Positions 26,088 to 33,622 of a stretch of DNA of 64,000 nucleotides are shown here, one piece after another (within the stretch, counting starts at the first letter, position 1; each line of letters begins with the position of its first letter). A program made the translations under genes and the position numbers. Source of the stretch: Miltoncostaea sp050250915 (GTDB lineage Bacteria > Actinomycetota > Thermoleophilia > Miltoncostaeales > Miltoncostaeaceae); the NCBI GenBank assembly GCA_050250915.1, contig JBFWNT010000001.1, forward strand, positions 283,318 through 347,317, in the 5' to 3' direction. Under the pieces are notes generated by a model. The model saw only the letters and a program-made list of their open reading frames with translations, ran no database searches and was not told the DNA's origin.

Positions 26088-26987
26088 GTGCGTGACGACG
26101 ACGTCAGAGCCGCATGCTTCGCTGCCTTGGACGTCCTCGGTGCGCAGTTCGGCGTCGATGTGCCGTACCCGGCGATCAAGGAGGGGTTCAACTTCCGGGG
26201 CCGGCGGATCCCATTCCTGAATCGTGCGTACGGGATCTATCGTGCGGCCGACGCGCAACGCGGCGGCGCGGCGCTCTCGATCAACAGCGCGTTCGAGCCT
26301 CGTCGATACCGCGATCAACAGACGCCGGACGGGGTCTGGTACCGGTACCAGGACGGGCCGATCGACAACCACTTCAACCGGTGGTTGCGCGAGGCGAGTG
26401 TCCTCCAGGTGCCGATCGTCTACTTCATCGGGACGCGCCGTGGCTGGTACCGGCCCGAATATCCGGCGTTCGTCGTCGACGACCAGCCCGAGGAGCGGCG
26501 AGTCCTGGTGACGTTCGGGAAGATGGTCGGCCCCTATGACGAGCGCGAGCCCCGGGCGATCGGCGACGAGATCGAACGGCGATACGTCATCCGGCAGGTG
26601 CGCCAGCGCGTCCACCAGGCGCAGTTCCGCGGCGCGGTGGTCCCGGCCTACCTCGACCGATGCGCGGTCTGCAGGCTCAAGGAGGTCCGGCTCCTCGACG
26701 CGGCGCACATCGTCGGTGACGGCGAGGAGGATGGGGTGCCCGTGGTGTCCAACGGCCTCAGCCTCTGCACGATCCACCACCGGGCCTACGACCAGAACCT
26801 CATCGGGATCTCGCCCGACCGGGTCGTCCATGTCGCGCGGCGGCTGCTCGATGATGAGGACGGCCCCATGCTCGAGTTGCTGAAGAGCTTCCATGGGTCG
26901 GACCTGACGGTCCCCGCCTCGCGGGTGAACCGGCCTGATCGCGACCGCCTGGCCCAGCGGTTCGAGCACTTCCAGGCGGCCGACTGA
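26088..26987 (+). CDS. HNH endonuclease, putative modification-dependent restriction enzyme
   Basis: About 299 residues. The N-terminal ~170 residues (FRGRRIPFLNRAYGIYRAA, LSINSAFEPRRY) resemble a recognition domain of single-gene putative restriction endonucleases. The C-terminal HNH domain has CAVC (C192, C195), DAAHIVGD (H207), and LCTIHHRAYD (C227, H230, H231). Such genes usually need no methylase partner. The GTG at 26088 gives the usual N-terminus; a TTG at 26052 is possible. Codon use is less G/C-saturated than neighbours (gat, cga, tcg and ttg are frequent), suggesting transfer. No restriction partners are nearby. Confidence 0.8.
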   Translation: MRDDDVRAACFAALDVLGAQFGVDVPYPAIKEGFNFRGRRIPFLNRAYGIYRAADAQRGGAALSINSAFEPRRYRDQQTPDGVWYRYQDGPIDNHFNRWLREASVLQVPIVYFIGTRRGWYRPEYPAFVVDDQPEERRVLVTFGKMVGPYDEREPRAIGDEIERRYVIRQVRQRVHQAQFRGAVVPAYLDRCAVCRLKEVRLLDAAHIVGDGEEDGVPVVSNGLSLCTIHHRAYDQNLIGISPDRVVHVARRLLDDEDGPMLELLKSFHGSDLTVPASRVNRPDRDRLAQRFEHFQAAD

Positions 26988-27052
26988 CCCCTGGGGACGG
27001 TCCGCCCGGGCGGGGGCGACGGCCGTCGCTTCCGGGCGCGGGCGGACCCGCC

Positions 27053-27058
27053 TACCGT
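27053..27058 (+). promoter_or_regulatory. Candidate leaderless -10 box for the DUF3817 gene
   Basis: TACCGT ends six bases before the ATG at 27065. Confidence 0.4.
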
Positions 27059-27064
27059 GGGGTC

Positions 27065-27385
27065 ATGTCCCTCCTCCCCGGCACCCCGGCGGGCCGCTTC
27101 ACGGCCGTCGCGATCGCCGAGGCCGTCTCCTGGGCGGGCCTGCTGATCGGGATGTTCTTCAAGTACGTCGTGATCGGGCACGAGATCGGCGTGCAGGTGT
27201 TCGGTCCCGTCCACGGCGTGATCTTCATGGCGTACGTCCTCGTGACCCTCGCCACCTGGGGCGCGCTGCGCTGGAGCACCGGCACCGGCGTGCTCGCCGT
27301 CCTGGCGAGCGTCCCGCCCTTCGGTTCCTGGGTGTTCGAGCGCTGGGCCGTCCGCAACGGGCGGCTCGGGCCCGCCGCCGCCTAG
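27065..27385 (+). CDS. DUF3817 membrane protein
   Basis: A 106-residue protein with three hydrophobic helices. Typical text for this family is AIAEAVSWAGLLIGMFFKY followed by GPVHGVIFMAYVLV and PPFGSWVFERW. Function unknown. Confidence 0.85.
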   Translation: MSLLPGTPAGRFTAVAIAEAVSWAGLLIGMFFKYVVIGHEIGVQVFGPVHGVIFMAYVLVTLATWGALRWSTGTGVLAVLASVPPFGSWVFERWAVRNGRLGPAAA

Positions 27386-27410
27386 CCGCCACCGCCCCGG
27401 CCGCCGGCAG

Positions 27411-27445
27411 GTGGCGCCGGCGCGGTGCCATCGCACCGGCGCCAC
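27411..27445 (+). terminator. Strong inverted repeat after DUF3817
   Basis: GTGGCGCCGG (27411-27420) pairs with CCGGCGCCAC (27436-27445), with further pairing inside. No T-run on either strand. It lies 26 bases past the stop and may terminate transcription. The rest of the gap to 27613 shows nothing else. Confidence 0.4.
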
Positions 27446-27613
27446 TTCGGCGCGCCACGACGTCGACCCGCGCGACCGTTCGCACCCCCGCCCGCCGGAC
27501 CCGGTCGGGAAGGGGCCGAGCGGTGTGCCGTTCCGCGCTCCGACGGCCTCCGTCGTGGCGTGGCCCGACTCTCGGCCACAGCGGGTCCCCGGGTCAACCG
27601 CACGGGCCCCCAC

Positions 27614-27619
27614 TACGAT
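27614..27619 (+). promoter_or_regulatory. Candidate leaderless -10 box for the FAD oxidoreductase gene
   Basis: TACGAT ends eight bases before the GTG at 27628. Confidence 0.4.
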
Positions 27620-27627
27620 CGCCGCCG

Positions 27628-28722
27628 GTGGGCCCGACCAGGATCGTCATCTGCGGCGCCGGCGTCATCGGCGCGTCCGTCGCGCGCGCCCTCGCGCGCC
27701 GCGGGTCGCCGCCGCTGGTGGTCGACCGGGCCGGCACCGCCGCCGCGGCGTCGGGGAAGGCGTCCGGCTTCCTGGCGCTCGACTGGAGCGCCGGAACCCC
27801 GCTCGACGCGATCAGCCGCGCCGGGTTCGCGCTCCACCGGGAGCTCGCGGACGAGCTCGGCGCCGACCGCACCGGGTACCGCGCCACCGACGCCCTCATG
27901 ACCGCCGCGGCCGACGCGGAGGACCTGGAGCCCTACCGCCGCCTCCCCAACCCGGCCTGGCTCGACGGCAACGTGGTGGCGCACGAGGTGATCGGCGGGC
28001 CCGGCACCACCGCGCAGGTGATCCCGCGGGCCTTCACGGAGGCGGTGATGGACGACGCGGTCGCCCACGGCGCCGAGCTCCGCACCGGGGTCGTCGAGGG
28101 CCTGCGCCTCGACGTGGACGGCGCCGTCCGCGGCGTGTCCATCGACGGGGCCGACGAGCCCGCCGACGCGGTCGTGCTCGCCCTCGGCCCGTGGACGAGC
28201 CAGGCACAGCGCTGGCTCGCCCTGCCGCAGGTGCTCGGCACCCGCATGGCCAGCGCGGTGCTCGGCGCCGACCTGCCCGCCCAGGTCGTGTTCAGCGAGT
28301 TCGTCGCCGCCGACGGTCGCCGCGTCACGTTCCGGATCTACCCGCGGCCGGGCGGCGCCGTCTACGTGACCGGCCACCCGGAGCACGCCGCACTGCCCGA
28401 CGACCCGGGCGACATCGTCCCCGACGACGCGTCCGTCCGGGAGCTCCACCGCATCGCCGGGGTCCACGCGTCGGCCCTCCGCGACGCCGAGGTGGTCACG
28501 CGCACCGCGTGCTACCGGGCGATCACCGTCGACGGCCTGCCCCTGATCGGGCCCGTGCCGTGGGCGCCCGGCGCGTACCTGGCCACCGCCCACGGGTCGT
28601 GGGGGCTGCTGACCGCGCCGGCGACGGGCCGGATGATCGCGGAGATGATCCTGGACGGCGGCTCCCGCTCGCTCGACGCCGCCCCGTTCGCGCTGACGCG
28701 CCTCCCGGCGGGGCGGATGTGA
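27628..28722 (+). CDS. FAD-dependent amino-acid oxidase-family oxidoreductase
   Basis: A 364-residue flavoenzyme of the DAO (D-amino acid oxidase/glycine oxidase/sarcosine oxidase) superfamily. The dinucleotide-binding motif is IVICGAGVIGASVARALARRG (residues 5-25), and the FAD-contacting end is YRAITVDGLPLIGPVPWAPGAY with TAHGSWGLLTAPATG. The GTG start is set by the immediate Rossmann strand and the -10 box. The amine or amino-acid substrate is unknown. Confidence 0.85.
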   Translation: MGPTRIVICGAGVIGASVARALARRGSPPLVVDRAGTAAAASGKASGFLALDWSAGTPLDAISRAGFALHRELADELGADRTGYRATDALMTAAADAEDLEPYRRLPNPAWLDGNVVAHEVIGGPGTTAQVIPRAFTEAVMDDAVAHGAELRTGVVEGLRLDVDGAVRGVSIDGADEPADAVVLALGPWTSQAQRWLALPQVLGTRMASAVLGADLPAQVVFSEFVAADGRRVTFRIYPRPGGAVYVTGHPEHAALPDDPGDIVPDDASVRELHRIAGVHASALRDAEVVTRTACYRAITVDGLPLIGPVPWAPGAYLATAHGSWGLLTAPATGRMIAEMILDGGSRSLDAAPFALTRLPAGRM

Positions 28723-28749
28723 GCGTGCGGGGTGGTCCTGGGGGCCGCG

Positions 28750-28755
28750 TAGGCT
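28750..28755 (+). promoter_or_regulatory. Candidate leaderless -10 box for the phosphoribosyltransferase gene
   Basis: TAGGCT ends seven bases before the GTG at 28763. Confidence 0.4.
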
Positions 28756-28762
28756 GCCGGTC

Positions 28763-29257
28763 GTGACCGCCGTGCCCGCCGAGGTGATGCGCTGGGACCA
28801 GGTGGGCCAGGCGGCCCGCTTCCTGGCCGAGGCGGTGCACGCCGACGGCTACCGGCCCGACATCATCCTGGCCATCGCGCGCGGCGGCCTGATCCCCGCC
28901 GCGGCGCTCGGGTACGCCCTCGGCGTGAAGAACACGTACACGATGAACGTCGAGTTCTACACCGACGTCGACCAGCGGCTGGAGATGCCGATGGTGCTGC
29001 CCCCCGTGCCCGAGTTCGTCGACGTCGGCGACGCCGACCTGCTGATCGTCGACGACGTCGCCGACACCGGCCTCACGCTCGAGGTGGTCCAGGCGTTCTG
29101 CGGCGGCAAGGTCGCGACCGCGCGGACCGCGGTGCTCTACGAGAAGCCCCGCTCGGTGGTGCGCTGCGACTACGTGTGGCGGCGCACCGACCGGTGGATC
29201 ACGTTCCCGTGGAGCGCCGAGCCGCCCGTGGGCGGCGGCTCGGTCGGGGGCGGCTGA
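28763..29257 (+). CDS. Phosphoribosyltransferase-family protein
   Basis: A 164-residue PRTase-fold protein. The PRPP-binding motif is LLIVDDVADTGLTLEVVQAF (about 94-113), with the preceding loop ILAIARGGLIPAAALGYALG. The layout resembles bacterial hypoxanthine/xanthine-guanine phosphoribosyltransferases in the COG2236 group. The purine substrate is inferred. A Gly/Ser tail ends the protein. Confidence 0.85.
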   Translation: MTAVPAEVMRWDQVGQAARFLAEAVHADGYRPDIILAIARGGLIPAAALGYALGVKNTYTMNVEFYTDVDQRLEMPMVLPPVPEFVDVGDADLLIVDDVADTGLTLEVVQAFCGGKVATARTAVLYEKPRSVVRCDYVWRRTDRWITFPWSAEPPVGGGSVGGG

Positions 29258-29274
29258 GGCTCAGCCCGCCGCGC

Positions 29275-29724
29275 TCAGCCCGCCGGCGGGGGCACCGGCG
29301 TCAGCCCGTGGCGGCGCATGACGGCCATGACCGCGGCCATGTCCGGCGGCCCGCCCGCCGCGGCCGCCATCACCTCGCCCACCTCCAGGAAGTAGGACGG
29401 GCCGAACAGCCCCGGAGTGGCCACGCAGAGGAACACGGCCTCGCCGTCGCCGTCGTTGGCGAACGCGTGCACCGCGCCGCGCCGGATGCAGAGCGCCTCG
29501 CCCGGCCGGACGTCGTGCGGCCGGCCGTCGACCGTCCAGGTCGAGACCCCCTCGAGCCCGTAGATCGTCTCCTCGAACCCGTCGTGGCTGTGCGGGGCCG
29601 GCGTGCGGACGGCGGCCGGCACGCGGCACTCGAAGACGCTGACGCTGCCGCCGGACTCCTCCGGCTCGACCAGGAAGCGGACCGCGACGGGTCCGGCGTG
29701 GATGACGCTGCTGGTGGCGTGCAT
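29275..29724 (-). CDS. Cupin-domain protein divergent from MarR regulator
   Basis: A 149-residue cupin. Metal-site residues appear in PAPHSHDGFEETIYGLEG and RRGAVHAFANDGDG. GGGAGG lies seven bases before the ATG. It shares a control region with the MarR gene that carries repeated ACTTGAC elements, so it is the likely target of that regulator. A sensor or detoxifying dioxygenase is plausible but unproven. Confidence 0.82.
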   Translation of the reverse strand: MHATSSVIHAGPVAVRFLVEPEESGGSVSVFECRVPAAVRTPAPHSHDGFEETIYGLEGVSTWTVDGRPHDVRPGEALCIRRGAVHAFANDGDGEAVFLCVATPGLFGPSYFLEVGEVMAAAAGGPPDMAAVMAVMRRHGLTPVPPPAG

Positions 29725-29736
29725 CGGAACCCTCCC

Positions 29737-29799
29737 ACTTGACGTAAAGGGACTTGACGATGCTACGATGCCACCCACGATGTCGTCAAGTCACTTGAC
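29737..29799. promoter_or_regulatory. Divergent control region with ACTTGAC boxes
   Basis: ACTTGAC occurs at 29737-29743 and 29752-29758 as direct repeats. A perfect inverted pair GTCAAGT-C-ACTTGAC covers 29785-29799, inside the first codons of the MarR gene. TACGAT (29764-29769) ends ten bases before the MarR ATG, with TTGACG (29739-29744) as a possible -35 at a 19-base spacing. The arrangement suggests autoregulation by the MarR protein. Confidence 0.6.
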
Positions 29800-30274
29800 A
29801 GAGTCCTCGGATCCGCCCGTCGGCCCACCCATGATCGGGGCGCTGCTGCGGATGCCGCTCGACGCCGTGCTGGAACGGATGCTGGACGGGCTCCACGCCG
29901 ACGGGTTCACCGACCTCAACGCCGCCCACCTGCCGGTGCTCCGCTGGCCGGGCCCGGACGGCCGCCGTCCCTCCGACCTCGCGCGCGAGACGCGCATGAG
30001 CCGGCAGGCCATGAACTACCTGCTGGGGGAGCTGGAGCGGCTCGGCTACCTGGTCCGCGCCGACGACCCCGACGACCGGCGGTCGAAGCGGGTCCGGCTG
30101 ACCAGGCGCGGCGACGGCGTGGCCCACAGCATCCGGGGAACGGTCCGCGCGATCGAGCGCGAGTGGGAGGAGGAGCTCGGCCCCACGCGCCTCGCGCGCC
30201 TGCGAACGCTCCTCGAGGAGCTCAACGGCACCCGGGCCGTGCGGGCGCTGCACGGCGGGTCAGAGCGGGGCTGA
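29780..30274 (+). CDS. MarR-family transcriptional regulator
   Basis: A 164-residue winged-helix regulator. DNA-recognition part: RRPSDLARETRMSRQAMNYLL (about 58-78), then the wing GYLVRADDPDDRRSKRVRLTRRG, the hallmark DxRxKR of MarR. It is divergent from the cupin gene and probably binds the ACTTGAC boxes between and inside the two start regions. Its last 15 bases overlap the convergent RodZ-like gene. Confidence 0.88.
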   Translation: MSSSHLTESSDPPVGPPMIGALLRMPLDAVLERMLDGLHADGFTDLNAAHLPVLRWPGPDGRRPSDLARETRMSRQAMNYLLGELERLGYLVRADDPDDRRSKRVRLTRRGDGVAHSIRGTVRAIEREWEEELGPTRLARLRTLLEELNGTRAVRALHGGSERG

Positions 30275-31060
30275 CGGACCGCCCGCCGGCGTGATCGCCG
30301 CGCGGGTCACCAGATAGTCGCCGGTGCCGCCCGTCAGGCGGACGTCGCGGCCGCCGAGGGAGACCTGCAGCGACGGCGCCCAGCCGACGCGGAGCGCCAG
30401 GGTCCCGGACACCGGCAGCCGGACCCGCTGCCCGGGGGCCAGCGTGCCCTCCCACGCCACCGGGCCCGCGGGCCCGCCGCGGGCGACGCGCACCCACGAC
30501 CCGTTCGCGCCCGTCCCGGTCAGCACCAGCCCGACGCGCCGCGGCGCGGGCCGGGCGGGTGCGCTCGTCGCGGCCGGCGCCGCCGCGGACCCGGTCGCGA
30601 TCGCCGGGACGTCCGCGCGGGGGGCGGCGGGCTGACCCGACGGCCCCGAGCGGGCGCCGAGCCAGATGACGAGGGCGAGCGCGCCGAGCAGGCCGATGGC
30701 GCCCCACGTCGCGTCGCGGCGCCGCGACCGCCTACGGGGTTGCACCAGCCACCGCCGCAGCTCCCGGGTGCGGCCGGCGGGCCCGGGCTCCAGCGGCACC
30801 ACGCGGTGCTCCTCCCGCGGCGGGCGCACGCCCATGTGCTCGTCGAGCTCGGTCACCAGCGCGTCCGCGTCGAGCTCCAGGAACGTGGCGTAGCCGCGCA
30901 GGAACAGGCGCGCGTAGGCGGCGTCGGGGATGTCCTCCGGCCGGCCTTCCTCCAGCGCGATCAGGTGGCGGCCGCGGATGTGCGTCGCGGCCTCGCACTC
31001 CTCCAGGGTCAGGCCGCGCCGGCGGCGCTGGTCGGAGAGGCGCTGACCGATGGTGATCAC
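30260..31060 (-). CDS. RodZ-like HTH/DUF4115 membrane protein
   Basis: A 266-residue bitopic protein. N-terminal Cro/C1-type HTH_25 domain (about 5-75: IGQRLSDQRRRRGLTLEECE, LFLRGYATFLELDADALV), basic juxtamembrane segment (QPRRRSRRRDA), one transmembrane helix (about 118-138), Ala/Pro linker, and C-terminal beta DUF4115 domain (RVGLVLTGTGANGSWVRV). This is the layout of the cell-shape protein RodZ, which links MreB to the envelope; no mreB is nearby. Start GTG. Confidence 0.85.
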   Translation of the reverse strand: MITIGQRLSDQRRRRGLTLEECEAATHIRGRHLIALEEGRPEDIPDAAYARLFLRGYATFLELDADALVTELDEHMGVRPPREEHRVVPLEPGPAGRTRELRRWLVQPRRRSRRRDATWGAIGLLGALALVIWLGARSGPSGQPAAPRADVPAIATGSAAAPAATSAPARPAPRRVGLVLTGTGANGSWVRVARGGPAGPVAWEGTLAPGQRVRLPVSGTLALRVGWAPSLQVSLGGRDVRLTGGTGDYLVTRAAITPAGGPSAPL

Positions 31061-31115
31061 GCGGCGGGGCTCCGTCGGGCGGGCCCCCGATCATGGCGCG
31101 ATGTCCACCGATTTT

Positions 31116-31132
31116 CCACGCAAATTGCGTGG
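31116..31132. promoter_or_regulatory. Perfect 17-bp palindrome, possible operator
   Basis: CCACGCAA (31116-31123), A, TTGCGTGG (31125-31132). It lies in a small AT-richer patch between the end of the sucrose phosphorylase gene and the RodZ-like gene start. A run of A, not T, follows it on the minus strand, so it does not look like a terminator for the leftward gene. Confidence 0.5.
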
Positions 31133-31146
31133 TGACCCGTCTCGGG

Positions 31147-32607
31147 CTAGGGGGGCCCCATCCGCCGCTCGCCGGCGTCGTCGCGCACCACGACCTCGAA
31201 CTCCGCGGTGCGCAGGTCGCACGTCAGCGTGGCCTCGCCGCCCGGCCCGCGGAAGCGCAGGCGCGGCGCGGCGTCGGGGCCGTCGACCGACCACTCGCCC
31301 CCGAAGGCGGGGCTCGCGCGGGCGCGCAGCAGGTCGAGCTGCGCCCGCACCACCGGGCGCTCCAGCGCCGCGAGCACCTCGCCCGGGGCGTAGTGGTGGC
31401 GGTTCACGTCGCGCCCCACGTTCGTCCGCGCCAGCAGGTCCATGTCGTTGCCGCCCGCGAGGAGGCCCACGTAGTAGACCTGCGGGTGGCCCGGCGTGAA
31501 CAGCTGGAGCGCACGGGCCAGGAGGTAGCGGGCGTCGTCGCGTCCCAGGGCGTCGTAGAACGTGCAGTTGACCTGGTAGAGGTCCACGTTCGACGCGGCG
31601 GAGCCGGTGGCCCGCGTGCTCGTGCCGCCGGAGTTGTCGTGGATCGCGCGCACCAGGGCGTCGATCTGGGCGTCGTCGAGGAGGCCGGCCAGCGAGCGAT
31701 CGGACCGGTCGGCGCCGACGTCGACCACGCCGATGCCGTCGTGCGTGTCCAGCACCGTCACCGCGTTGCGCGGCCGGCCCTTCCACCACGCCCGCAGCGG
31801 CGCCCCGTCGCCCGAGGTCAGCGCGTGGAGCACCAGCGGCGGCAGCGCGAAGTCGTAGACCAGGTCGACGTGACGCGCGATCTCCACCTGGCGGCGCCAG
31901 TGGGAGTGCACCTCCACCAGCACCTCCAGCCCCAGCCCCCGCGCCTCCTCGGTGAGCGACGCGATGAACGCGAACGTCTCCGGCGTCATGAACGAGCTGG
32001 TCCCCGGGGTCTTCACCGCGTAGCCGACGGCGTCCATCCGCACCACCGACACCCCGCCGGCCGCGAGCGACCCGAGCACCTCGCGCAGGTAGGCCCGGCC
32101 CTGCGGGTGGGCCACGTCGATGTCCATCTGCTGGGGCGTGAACGTGGTCCACACCAGGCGGCGCGTCCCGTCGGCGAGCGTCACCGGCGTGAACGGCAGC
32201 CCCGGCCGCGGGCGGTAGATGCGCAGCAGCTCCTGCTCGGTGACGCCGTCGGGGTATGCGCCGCCCAGGGTCAGGAACATCCCGGCGTGGGGCGACGCGT
32301 CGCCGCGGGCCAGCCAGTCACGGAACTGCGGCGACTCGGAGCTGACGTGGTTCACGATGGCGTCGGCCATCACCTCGTGGCCGGCGGCGAGCGCCCGCAC
32401 GTCGTCCCATCCGCCCAGCCGCGGGTCGACCGCCGTGTGGTCGATTGGGTCGAACCCGGCGTCGGCGCCGTCGAACGGCGTGAAGAACGGCAGCACATGC
32501 ACGCCGGTGAACACGCCCGCCAGCGGGCCGTCCAGCAGCGCCCGCAGTCCGGGGAGCGACCCGGCCAGGCGGTCGGCGTAGGCGATCAGGTGGGCGCCCG
32601 AGCGCAT
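31147..32607 (-). CDS. Sucrose phosphorylase-like GH13 enzyme
   Basis: A 486-residue glycoside hydrolase family 13 phosphorylase. It cleaves sucrose (or a close alpha-glucoside) with phosphate to glucose 1-phosphate and the free acceptor; cytoplasmic. Catalytic residues are the nucleophile D192 (RMDAVGY), acid/base E232 (VEVHSHW) and D290 (VLDTHDGIG), the same numbers I recall for the bifidobacterial enzyme. HVLPFFTPFDGADAGFDPID and TSSFMTPETF are typical. A divergent ROK fructokinase would consume the fructose. Sucrose 6-phosphate, glucosylglycerate or glucosylglycerol phosphorylases share the fold and cannot be excluded. TAACGT lies nine bases before the ATG. Confidence 0.85.
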   Translation of the reverse strand: MRSGAHLIAYADRLAGSLPGLRALLDGPLAGVFTGVHVLPFFTPFDGADAGFDPIDHTAVDPRLGGWDDVRALAAGHEVMADAIVNHVSSESPQFRDWLARGDASPHAGMFLTLGGAYPDGVTEQELLRIYRPRPGLPFTPVTLADGTRRLVWTTFTPQQMDIDVAHPQGRAYLREVLGSLAAGGVSVVRMDAVGYAVKTPGTSSFMTPETFAFIASLTEEARGLGLEVLVEVHSHWRRQVEIARHVDLVYDFALPPLVLHALTSGDGAPLRAWWKGRPRNAVTVLDTHDGIGVVDVGADRSDRSLAGLLDDAQIDALVRAIHDNSGGTSTRATGSAASNVDLYQVNCTFYDALGRDDARYLLARALQLFTPGHPQVYYVGLLAGGNDMDLLARTNVGRDVNRHHYAPGEVLAALERPVVRAQLDLLRARASPAFGGEWSVDGPDAAPRLRFRGPGGEATLTCDLRTAEFEVVVRDDAGERRMGPP

Positions 32608-32616
32608 CGGGAGTGG

Positions 32617-32622
32617 ACGTTA
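32617..32622 (-). promoter_or_regulatory. Candidate leaderless -10 box for the sucrose phosphorylase gene
   Basis: TAACGT on the minus strand, nine bases before the ATG at 32607. It shares the 58-base divergent gap with the box at 32651. Confidence 0.4.
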
Positions 32623-32650
32623 TCCCCTCCGCCCCGGGCGGCGGATCCCA

Positions 32651-32656
32651 TAGCCT
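32651..32656 (+). promoter_or_regulatory. Candidate leaderless -10 box for the fructokinase gene
   Basis: TAGCCT ends nine bases before the ATG at 32666. Confidence 0.4.
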
Positions 32657-32665
32657 GACCCGACC

Positions 32666-33556
32666 ATGCTCGGAGGCATCGAGGCCGGCGGCACCAAATT
32701 CGTCTGCGTCGTGGGCGCGTCGCCGGACCGGATCGCCCGCGAGGCGCGGTTCCCCACCCGCGACCCCGCCGCCACGATCGCCGACGCGGTCGCCTTCTTC
32801 CGCGACGCCGCCGCCGACGGCCACGTGATCGACGCCCTCGGGGTCGCCTCGTTCGGCCCGGTCGAGCTGCGCCCCGGCCACCCGCGCCACGGGTGGATCA
32901 CCACCACGCCGAAGCCGGGCTGGTCGGGCACCGACCTGGTGGGTCCCCTCCGCGACGCCCTGGCCGTCCCCGTCGGGTTCGACACGGACGTGACCGGCGC
33001 CGCCCTGGGCGAGGGGCGCCTGGGCGCGGCCCGCGGGCTGCGGACCTTCGTCTACGTCACGGTGGGCACCGGCATCGGCGGCGGGGCCGTGGTGGGCGGC
33101 GTCCCCGTCCACGGGCTGCCGCACCCGGAGATGGGGCACGTGAGCGTGGCCCGCCTCCCGGGCGACGAGTTCCCCGGCATCTGCCCCTTCCACGGCGACT
33201 GCCTGGAGGGCATGGCCTGCGGCCCCGCGATGGCCGCGCGGTGGGGGCGGCCGGCCGAGGAGCTCTCGGGCGCCGACCTCGAGCGCGCGGTGGCGACCGA
33301 GGCCCACTACCTGGCCGCGGGGCTGCGGAACGTGGTCTACGCGCTCGCGCCGGAGCGGATCGTGCTGGGCGGCGGCGTCGCCGGCCTGCCCGGCCTGCTG
33401 CCCGCGCTCCGGGGCCGCCTGGTCGATGCGCTCGCGGGATACCCCGGACTTCCGGAGCAGGCGGCCGACGACTTCGTGGTCCCGCCCGGCCTCGGGGCCG
33501 CGGCGGGCGCCGCCGGCGCGCTGGTGCTGGCCGAGCGCGCGCGCACCGCCGGCTGA
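32666..33556 (+). CDS. ROK-family fructokinase
   Basis: A 296-residue ATP-dependent sugar kinase. The phosphate-binding start GGIEAGGTKFVCVVG, catalytic Asp in FDTDVTGAALGEGRLG (D108), VTVGTGIGGGAVVGG and the zinc site H158 (HPEMGH), C173, H176, C179 (CPFHGDC) match the fructokinase subgroup. It should turn fructose into fructose 6-phosphate. Divergent from sucrose phosphorylase: together they would take sucrose to glucose 1-phosphate and fructose 6-phosphate with one ATP. Confidence 0.88.
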   Translation: MLGGIEAGGTKFVCVVGASPDRIAREARFPTRDPAATIADAVAFFRDAAADGHVIDALGVASFGPVELRPGHPRHGWITTTPKPGWSGTDLVGPLRDALAVPVGFDTDVTGAALGEGRLGAARGLRTFVYVTVGTGIGGGAVVGGVPVHGLPHPEMGHVSVARLPGDEFPGICPFHGDCLEGMACGPAMAARWGRPAEELSGADLERAVATEAHYLAAGLRNVVYALAPERIVLGGGVAGLPGLLPALRGRLVDALAGYPGLPEQAADDFVVPPGLGAAAGAAGALVLAERARTAG

Positions 33557-33622
33557 GGGCCCGTCGGCCGCCCGGGGAATCCCGGATGGCGCCGTGGGGC
33601 TCCGGCGTGATCGGATGGACCC

